A stretch of 12,967 nt of DNA, taken from assembly GCA_035524095.1 (NCBI GenBank), contig DATKPK010000005.1, positions 1 through 12,967 on the forward strand. The letters run 5' to 3'. The translations under genes and the position numbers were made by a program. Origin of the DNA: DATJUF01 sp035524095 (GTDB lineage Bacteria; Desulfobacterota; Binatia; Binatales; Binataceae). The notes under the pieces were generated by a model that saw only the letters and a program-made list of their open reading frames with translations, did no database searches and was not told the origin of the DNA. This document shows, in pieces, positions 7,463 through 12,967 of the stretch (positions are counted from its first letter, which is position 1; each line of letters opens with the position of its first letter).

Positions 7463-8689
7463 TTGAAAATTCTATATCTCAACCCGGCGGGCAACGTCGG
7501 TGGCGCCGAACGGGTCTTGATCGATACGTTAGCGAGTTTGCGGCAGTCGCATCCGGAATGGCATCTCGAAGTGGTTGCTGCGGCGCAGGGAGCGCTCACG
7601 CAAGAAGTCGAGGCTTTGGGCGTCAAGGCCAGAATGATCGCGTTCCCGCGGAGCCTCGCGATGCTCGGGGACGCGGCGGCGGGCGGTCCGGCGGGTAACG
7701 GTTTAGGGCAGTTAGCGCTGGCGGCGCGCTTCGTATCCGCATTACCGGGGGCAATGGTCTACACGAGGCGCTTGGGCGAGGCGATAAAGGAATCGGCGCC
7801 CGACCTGATCCATACGAACGGCCTCAAGATGCATGTGCTGGGAGCCCGTGCGGCGCCTACGCAAATCCCAATGATCTGGCATGTCCATGACTTCGTCAGC
7901 GTGCGTCCATTGATGTCGCGGCTCCTGCGTGTGCACGCCAGGCGATGTGCGAACGCGATCGCGGTGTCGTGCAGTGTGGCTGCGGACGTTAGGAGCGTGC
8001 TCGGCGCCAAGGTGCCGATTACGACGGTTCATAATGCGATCGATTTACAGCGTTTTACCGCCTTGGGAGCACGCCTGGATCTCGATCAGCTTGCAGGATT
8101 GCCGCTGGCCGATATTGGGATAATCAGGGTTGGCTTGGTAGCGACGATGGCCCGATGGAAGGGGCATGAAGTTTTCTTGCGAGCGATCGCCGAGCTACCA
8201 CACGGGCTCTTCCTGCGCGCCTACGTGATCGGTGGTCCGCAATACGAAACCGGCGGGAGCGAAACGAGTGTTCCGGAACTGCAGCGGCTGACGACGAGTC
8301 TTGGTCTTCAAGACCGCGTGGGGTTTACCGGCTTTATTGCCGACGTGCCTGCCGCATTGCGCGCGCTAGATATTGTTGTGCATGCGAGTACTGAACCAGA
8401 GCCTTTCGGCCTCGTGATCGCCGAAGCGATGGCGTGCGGCAGGGCCGTGATCGTGAGCGCGGCGGGTGGCGCTGACGAAATGGTCACGGACGGCCTGGAT
8501 GCTCTGACCTACCGGCCGGGCGATACAGCAGCGTTGGCGCGATTAATAGCGATGCTCGCGAGCGACAGCGCGCTACGGCAAAAGCTTGGCGACGGGGCAT
8601 TATTGTCGGCCTCGCGGAGCTTCGGGCGCGAACGGTTGGCGCGAGAGATTGCGCCGGTGTACGCGCGGGCGTTGGAGCGGGGGCATTGA
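7463..8689 (+). CDS. GT4-family glycosyltransferase
   Basis: The 408-residue GT-B-fold enzyme would transfer a sugar from a nucleotide-sugar donor onto the growing lipid-linked unit in the cytoplasm. The N-terminal acceptor domain begins MKILYLNPAGNVGGAER with the usual glycine-rich GGAE loop (13-16), then PDLIHTNGLKMHV and WHVHDF. The C-terminal donor domain holds ARWKGHE at 230-236 and an E-x7-E motif from E313 (EPFGLVIAE) to E321, typical of GT4. The start is TTG 7463, nine bases after the preceding stop. It is the only start that keeps the first Rossmann strand; AGGCGGA at 7444-7450 may serve as a distant ribosome binding site. The stop overlaps the next gene's ATG by one base (TGATG), implying translational coupling. 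The substrate cannot be predicted. The N-terminal motif resembles that of the next protein, so the two may be paralogs. Confidence 0.9.
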   Translation: MKILYLNPAGNVGGAERVLIDTLASLRQSHPEWHLEVVAAAQGALTQEVEALGVKARMIAFPRSLAMLGDAAAGGPAGNGLGQLALAARFVSALPGAMVYTRRLGEAIKESAPDLIHTNGLKMHVLGARAAPTQIPMIWHVHDFVSVRPLMSRLLRVHARRCANAIAVSCSVAADVRSVLGAKVPITTVHNAIDLQRFTALGARLDLDQLAGLPLADIGIIRVGLVATMARWKGHEVFLRAIAELPHGLFLRAYVIGGPQYETGGSETSVPELQRLTTSLGLQDRVGFTGFIADVPAALRALDIVVHASTEPEPFGLVIAEAMACGRAVIVSAAGGADEMVTDGLDALTYRPGDTAALARLIAMLASDSALRQKLGDGALLSASRSFGRERLAREIAPVYARALERGH

Positions 8690-10842
8690 TGCGTCTGCTG
8701 CACATCCATAGTGGCAATCTGTACGGCGGCGTCGAGACCCTGATGCTGACGCTCACGCGTGAGGGCTATCGGTATCCGGCGCTGCAAGGGGATTTCGCCC
8801 TGTGTTACGAGGGAAGGCTGGCGAATGAGCTGCGAGCGGCTGAAGCGAAAGTGCATCTGTTGGGTGAGGCGCGGGCGCGCAACCCGATAAGCCTGCTGGC
8901 GGCACGGCGGCGTTTGCGACAAATCCTGGTTGAGGGGGCATATGATGCCGCCGTGACCCATATGCCGTGGGCGCAAGCGTTGTTTGGAAAAACCGTGCGC
9001 GCCGGTGGCCTGCCGCTGGTGTTCTGGATGCACGATGCCGCCAGCGGACGGAGCTGGCTAGAACGATGGGCGGCGCGTACGCGGCCCGATCTCGTACTAT
9101 GCAATAGTGACTACACGGCATCCACGCTGAAACTGTTGTATCCAGGCGCTCGCGCCGAGACGGTCGCATATCCGGTGGCGACAGAAATGCAAGTGCTCCA
9201 GACGGAGGATCGGGCGGCTATCAGGGAGGAATTGCATACTCGGCGGGACGCGACCGTGATTATCCAAACCAGCCGCATGGAAGCCTGGAAGGGCCATGAG
9301 CTCCATTTGCGGGCGTTGGCGAGATTGCGGGACCTACCAGGATGGACAGTGTGGTTCGTGGGTGGCGCCCAACGTCCGGTTGAACAACGTTATCAAATGA
9401 AGCTTCGGCGGATCGCGGCAGATTTAGAAATCGCCGAGCGCGTCCACTTTCCAGGTCATCGATCCGATGTTCCAAGACTGTTGAAGGCCGCCGATATCTA
9501 TGGCCAGCCGAATCAGGGTCCGGAACCGTTCGGGATTGTCTTTATCGAGGCACTGGCGGCGGGCTTGCCAGTGGTATCGGTCGATTTTGGAGGTGCACGC
9601 GAGATCGTCGATCGGAATTGCGGGGCGCTGGTTCCTCCCGACGATGCAGAGGCGCTAGCTGCGGTTCTGCGCAGGTTAATAACTGATCCGCTCGAGCGGC
9701 AGCGAATGGGCAACTCCGGTCCAGCGCGAGCGCGGATACTATGTGATCCCGCTATGCAGATGAGCCGAATTGAGAGAGCGATCAGTTCCGTTACGTGTGT
9801 AGGGTCGCGCACCGCCAATCAGACGCAGCCGGACGATTCAAGGGTTCCAACCGACAGTCTAAAGCCCGTGAACCTAAGCAACACTGTGGCGGTGCCGCCG
9901 CCGGTGAGCGTCGTGATTGCGACGTATAATGGCGCGGCACGGCTTCCACGGGTGCTGGCGGCATTGGCAGCGCAAGATTCACCTGACGGCTCGTTTGAAG
10001 TAATCGTGGTCGACAATGCCTCGACTGATGATACTGCGCTGGTCGCCACGAGCGATCCGTCAGTGGCCCGTATGGCCCTACGAGCGATCAGGTGTCGGAC
10101 TGTGAGCGAATCTCGCCAGGGGGTGCTGTTTGCCCGAATCAAAGGCGTGCTCGAAGCTATGGGCCATCTCGTTTGCTTCGTCGATGACGACAACATCCCT
10201 CAATGCGACTTTGTGCGGCGAGGGCTGTCGCTATTCACTGACGAGTCCAAAAGCATGGCTATTGCCCGGGTGAGCGCAAAATGGGAGGTCGAGCCATCGC
10301 CGAGTGTCTATCGCCGCCGGCATCTCTTTGCGGTCAATGACTATAGTGGTGAGGTTCCGTTCGAGTTCCTCGAACTAATCGCCGCAACGATTACTGCCGG
10401 CATGTGGCTCCGCCGTGAGGCCTTTTTGAACGCAATACCGTGGCAAACCCCGGAGCGCCTGATGGTCGGCCGTGAAGGGAACGGCTTGGGCGGAGGCGAG
10501 GATATCGAATTCGGCGTTCTGTTCGCGCTGGCTGGCTATCGCAGATTCTACGAACCAAGCCTGCGCATCCAGCATGAGATTTCTCGCTACAAGCTTGCTG
10601 AGAACCACGTGAAGCGTCTGATTTCGGGAACAATCAGGAGCGAAATGGCTCTTCGAGCCAAGTACGAAAAACCTTTTGGGGGAATGGAGCGCGCAGCTGC
10701 ATGGACTAACTTTGCAATGACTGCGTGCATGCTCCCGGCCTTGCCGCTGGTTAAGGCCGACTGGAAGCGCGAGGCCAAGTTCATTTTGGCGGACCGTTAT
10801 GCCCATGTAATTGGGCCAATCTCGCTCGAAGCGCGCCAGTGA
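8689..10842 (+). CDS. Two-domain glycosyltransferase: GT4 fused to GT2
   Basis: This 717-residue protein carries two complete glycosyltransferase modules in one continuous frame. Residues 1-365 are GT4-like, with GNLYGGVE at the N-terminus, EAWKGHE at 198-204, and the E-x7-E motif from E279 (EPFGIVFIE) to E287. Residues about 366-402 are a polar linker rich in Thr, Ser, Asn and Asp. Residues 405-717 are a GT-A-fold GT2 domain: PVSVVIATYNG at 405-415, VVDNASTDD at 440-448, a metal-binding FVDDDN at 497-502, and GGEDIEFG around E604-D605. The GT2 part resembles the VDDDNIP-type subgroup known from exopolysaccharide loci. It could add two successive sugars to one acceptor. ATG 8689 overlaps the previous stop by one base and has GGAG at 8674-8677; the in-frame TTG 8686 is a weaker choice. 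Both domains keep their key residues, so it does not look like a decayed fusion. Confidence 0.88.
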   Translation: MRLLHIHSGNLYGGVETLMLTLTREGYRYPALQGDFALCYEGRLANELRAAEAKVHLLGEARARNPISLLAARRRLRQILVEGAYDAAVTHMPWAQALFGKTVRAGGLPLVFWMHDAASGRSWLERWAARTRPDLVLCNSDYTASTLKLLYPGARAETVAYPVATEMQVLQTEDRAAIREELHTRRDATVIIQTSRMEAWKGHELHLRALARLRDLPGWTVWFVGGAQRPVEQRYQMKLRRIAADLEIAERVHFPGHRSDVPRLLKAADIYGQPNQGPEPFGIVFIEALAAGLPVVSVDFGGAREIVDRNCGALVPPDDAEALAAVLRRLITDPLERQRMGNSGPARARILCDPAMQMSRIERAISSVTCVGSRTANQTQPDDSRVPTDSLKPVNLSNTVAVPPPVSVVIATYNGAARLPRVLAALAAQDSPDGSFEVIVVDNASTDDTALVATSDPSVARMALRAIRCRTVSESRQGVLFARIKGVLEAMGHLVCFVDDDNIPQCDFVRRGLSLFTDESKSMAIARVSAKWEVEPSPSVYRRRHLFAVNDYSGEVPFEFLELIAATITAGMWLRREAFLNAIPWQTPERLMVGREGNGLGGGEDIEFGVLFALAGYRRFYEPSLRIQHEISRYKLAENHVKRLISGTIRSEMALRAKYEKPFGGMERAAAWTNFAMTACMLPALPLVKADWKREAKFILADRYAHVIGPISLEARQ

Positions 10843-11696
10843 ATAATCTCGTTTACTGCGTGTATGGCGATAAGTGCGCTCGAGAAGCGCTGTTCTCGAT
10901 TATGTCGGCAATCCGTTTGGAGGGGCTCCCAGCCAAGGATTGGCGGCTCCTGATCTACACTGATGACCCCAGACCTTTTGCACGCTTCGACGCCGCTATC
11001 GAACGACTTGACGAGCAGCGTCTCAAGGATTGGGCCGGGTCGGCGAATTTCGGGCATCGCCGGAAGATCTGCGTGTTGCGGCACGCGATAAGCAATTACG
11101 GACGCTCAGTTTTGGTGGATAGCGATACCTATTTCCTCAGGCCGCCACGTAGGCTCTTTGAAAAGGTCTCGCCCGGCAACGCAATAATGCATATGCGGGA
11201 AGCGTTGCTGAGGCGGTTTGCCTATCTTACGCCCCTGCTCGAAAGCCTTTGTGCGGAGCCGTTTGAAGTTCAAGGTTGGGTTTACAAGTTTACGCGAGAT
11301 TGGCTTATGTGGAATTCCGGCATTGTTGGGCTGGATCCCGCCGATGAGAGCTTGGTCGAGCGGGTAATCATGCTCACAGACGCTATTCACCAACGGTCAC
11401 CCAGTTTGCTCAGCGAGCAGATTGCTTTTACCGTCGCTTTTAAAGAATCAACGAATCTGCGCGAGGCAGACGAGATTGTCTACCACTATTGGCCCGCCGA
11501 TCTGCGAGAGCAGTTCCAGAGCGTGCTAAGGGGACTCCTGGAGCACTTTGCGACGGCTGACATTGGGCTGCTGACGGAAAGGCTCTACGAGTTGAGACCA
11601 CGGCCAAAACTAAAGAGGAGGGTCAAGGCCAGAGCTAAAGAAATTCTGTTCAAGGCAGGGTGGAAATCAGTCGGAGTGCGCTCAAGCGGACTTTAG
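10839..11696 (+). CDS. Putative GT8-like glycosyltransferase (GT-A fold)
   Basis: The 285-residue protein matches no named gene I know, but it has features of GT-A enzymes that use a nucleotide-sugar donor. It begins with a short hydrophobic strand (NNLVYCVYG). At 91-99 it has VLVDSDTYF, whose D94-S95-D96 is a good candidate for the metal-binding DxD motif. At 158-165 it has WNSGIVGL, like the (F/Y/W)NSG motif of GT8-like and related families. A later SEQIAF segment matches the position where such enzymes bind the acceptor. The C-terminus is strongly basic (PKLKRRVKARAKE) and may touch the membrane. There is no signal peptide, so the site is likely the cytoplasm. GTG 10839 overlaps the preceding stop by four bases (GTGA), so it is probably coupled to the double glycosyltransferase. 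It is the last gene of the compact run. GT8 membership is an inference from motifs only. Confidence 0.75.
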   Translation: MNNLVYCVYGDKCAREALFSIMSAIRLEGLPAKDWRLLIYTDDPRPFARFDAAIERLDEQRLKDWAGSANFGHRRKICVLRHAISNYGRSVLVDSDTYFLRPPRRLFEKVSPGNAIMHMREALLRRFAYLTPLLESLCAEPFEVQGWVYKFTRDWLMWNSGIVGLDPADESLVERVIMLTDAIHQRSPSLLSEQIAFTVAFKESTNLREADEIVYHYWPADLREQFQSVLRGLLEHFATADIGLLTERLYELRPRPKLKRRVKARAKEILFKAGWKSVGVRSSGL

Positions 11697-11740
11697 CCGT
11701 GAAAAGAACAGGCGGGTAAAGCCAAGCTAATACGTTAATA

Positions 11741-11769
11741 TTGACTCAGTTCGCGTCTTGGACCACATT
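11741..11769 (+). promoter_or_regulatory. Weak sigma-70-like promoter candidate
   Basis: TTGACT at 11741-11746 matches five of six bases of the -35 consensus. At a 17-base spacing lies CACATT, which matches only three of six bases of the -10 box. This is the best candidate I see in the gap, but it is weak and rests on the -35 element alone. Confidence 0.22.
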
Positions 11770-11958
11770 TGCTAAGCCGAGCCGCGATGTAACATTGTGG
11801 CAATGCGTTGCTGGTGGGGGGTGGCCTTCTACGATTTTCATTTCGAAGCAAGGTCATCAAGCCGGCTCACAACGGAGTAATAGGCGAGAAACCCATCGGC
11901 AGTGAGGCTGCGCTGGTGCGTAGGCCCTAACCGCTTAACAGCGGCGTTCGCGGCTCGC

Positions 11959-11963
11959 AGGAG
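11959..11963 (+). promoter_or_regulatory. Ribosome binding site for the GTG at 11976
   Basis: AGGAG lies 12 bases before GTG 11976. The spacing is a little long, but no other start is available in this frame between the TAA at 11928-11930 and GTG 11976. This site therefore supports the start of the last gene. Confidence 0.5.
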
Positions 11964-11975
11964 TCGAGAACGGCC

Positions 11976-12967
11976 GTGTCAGACCCGATCATTCTGGGAT
12001 CGATAGCGATATGTCTCAGCGCTTTTGCCGTCTGCTTCTACTGCGGTAGGCGAGCGCTATGGGCCGGCTTCCTTGCGACGATGACGGTCGGTTACTTCTA
12101 TGGGATCATCCGCGCAAATGTGGATAACACTTACGTTCACTTCCTCTACGATTTCGGGGCGACTGGGTACTTCCTTGCCTTGGTGATTAATCACAAAAGC
12201 GCTGTCCAGCGCTACAAGCTAAAGAAGATGATGCCCTGGTTGGTGGGATTGACAGCATGGCCGACGCTATTGCTGCTCGCGCCTACCCAAAATTTCCTCG
12301 TTCAACTGGTTGGCTTGCGCGGTCATATTTTCTTCCTGCCGTTTATCGCGGTCGGAGCAATGATCGACGATCGCGAAGTCCGGAAGATAGCCTTGGGATT
12401 GGCGATCCTGAATTGCATCGTGCTGGTCTTCGCCTTGATCGAAGTTCAGTTTGGCGTTCCCTTATTCTATCCCTTCAATGCGGTCGATCAGTTGATCTAC
12501 CGAAGCAATGACGTTGCAATGGGAGGAATAGGAAGCTTTCGTATTCCAGCGACTTTTGCGAATTCATCGGCCTATGGCGGCAACATGTCGGGGAGTATTC
12601 CCCTGTTAATCGGAGGAATAGTTCGGGAACCGCGTGCCGGCTGGTCGCGACGACTGCTCTATGCAGCCTTGGCCGCCTCAGCGATCGGCGTATTCCTATG
12701 TGCCTCGCGAAGCCAGGCCGCGAGCATGCTTATTATCGTCTTGGCGATCACGGTGTCTGGCAGGGTACGGACTTTCCCACGATTCGGCTGGGTCGCAATG
12801 ATTGGCTTCGTTGCGCTGGTGATTCTCTCAAGTACCCGGATGCAACGCTTTCTGACGCTCGACAACGGCCGTTTCCTGAAAACTCGTGTCGAAGGCAGTG
12901 TCAATGAAGGTCTGATCAAGCTCGCCGCCGAATATCCGATGGGTAACGGTTTGGGCGGCGGCGGCAC
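11976..12967 (+). CDS. O-antigen ligase/Wzy-like polytopic membrane protein, 3' end beyond window
   Basis: The frame is open from GTG 11976 to the right edge, giving 330 codons with no stop. The product is strongly hydrophobic, with about eight or nine likely transmembrane helices, starting DPIILGSIAICLSAF and including FLYDFGATGYFLALVI and AILNCIVLVFALIEV. The pattern fits the Wzy/O-antigen-ligase superfamily: a family-like segment CASRSQAASML at 242-252 follows a helix, and near the edge comes a periplasmic-loop-like KTRVEGSVNEGL from K302, leading into EYPMGNGLGGGG. In ligases such a GNGLGG segment precedes the region containing the catalytic loop, which lies beyond the window. It would polymerise or transfer glycan units on the periplasmic side. 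It shares no TPR part, so far as seen, with the larger family member at 4517-7453. The separate leader suggests its own transcription unit. The exact role, polymerase or ligase, is open. Confidence 0.72.
   Translation, partial: MSDPIILGSIAICLSAFAVCFYCGRRALWAGFLATMTVGYFYGIIRANVDNTYVHFLYDFGATGYFLALVINHKSAVQRYKLKKMMPWLVGLTAWPTLLLLAPTQNFLVQLVGLRGHIFFLPFIAVGAMIDDREVRKIALGLAILNCIVLVFALIEVQFGVPLFYPFNAVDQLIYRSNDVAMGGIGSFRIPATFANSSAYGGNMSGSIPLLIGGIVREPRAGWSRRLLYAALAASAIGVFLCASRSQAASMLIIVLAITVSGRVRTFPRFGWVAMIGFVALVILSSTRMQRFLTLDNGRFLKTRVEGSVNEGLIKLAAEYPMGNGLGGGG

Larger units (their letters stand above)
11697..11975. other. 279-bp non-coding gap between the operon and the next gene
   Basis: I find no credible gene here. 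The longest ATG frame noted, 11803-11880, encodes 25 residues with no ribosome binding site. There is no clear intrinsic terminator after the stop at 11696. A short hairpin, CCGCT (11931-11935) and AGCGG (11940-11944) around TAAC, lies just before the ribosome binding site of the next gene. An imperfect pairing of GGCCTT with AAGGTC (around 11822-11856) encloses a TTCGAA. The gap probably holds the promoter of the gene at 11976. Confidence 0.5.

Noticed and set aside
9781..9900. Missed gene boundary between the GT4 and GT2 parts
   Set aside because: The frame continues without a stop through a polar linker, and no start with a ribosome binding site is visible there, so a true fusion is the simpler reading.
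11803..11880. Possible 25-residue ORF in the gap after the operon
   Set aside because: It has no ribosome binding site and no recognisable features, and its length is expected by chance.
12257..12511. Forward frame of 84 codons inside the last gene
   Set aside because: It is a shifted frame of the membrane protein, with Arg/Ser-rich sequence and no ribosome binding site.
12659..12967. Open reverse-strand frame of about 100 codons at the right edge
   Set aside because: It lies opposite the membrane protein frame 11976-12967, which has a coherent transmembrane pattern and family-like motifs. The reverse frame reads as low-quality Arg/Pro/Ser-rich sequence.

Overview
The window is most of an envelope or extracellular polysaccharide locus from a Gram-negative bacterium. 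The Gram-negative assignment rests on an outer-membrane lipoprotein exporter of the Wza type, paired with a Wzc-type inner-membrane copolymerase that carries its own tyrosine kinase. Base composition looks moderately GC-rich. Start codons are mixed ATG, GTG and TTG, and several genes lack a good Shine-Dalgarno sequence. No marker gene identifies the phylum. The architecture would suit soil lineages such as deltaproteobacteria-like, Binatota-like or Acidobacteriota-like bacteria, but that is a guess.

Layout: all genes found are on the + strand. (1) 82-573 is a small secreted protein with one carboxypeptidase-regulatory-like beta-sandwich and a C-terminal membrane anchor. It is followed by a strong stem-loop at 605-643, a likely terminator. 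(2) 713-11696 is a compact six-gene run, probably one operon: Wza-like exporter, Wzc-like copolymerase/BY-kinase, a 978-residue Wzy/O-antigen-ligase protein with a TPR tail, a GT4 glycosyltransferase, a GT4-GT2 double glycosyltransferase, and a GT8-like putative glycosyltransferase. The junctions are 0 bp, 42 bp, 9 bp, a 1-bp overlap and a 4-bp overlap. (3) A 279-bp non-coding gap follows. (4) A second O-antigen-ligase/Wzy-like membrane protein starts with GTG at 11976 and runs off the right edge without a stop.

How they work together (inference from family knowledge): the glycosyltransferases would build a lipid-linked repeat unit on the cytoplasmic side. A flippase and an initiating phosphoglycosyltransferase are needed but not seen here. 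One or both Wzy/ligase-like proteins would polymerise or transfer the units in the periplasm. The copolymerase would set chain length through its C-terminal tyrosine cluster, and the Wza-like channel would export the product.

There is no sign of phage, insertion sequence, CRISPR, tRNA or rRNA. The unusual points are domain architectures within a recognisable pathway, not a wholly unknown system: a double glycosyltransferase, a ligase-TPR fusion, and low-complexity insertions in two membrane-associated proteins.
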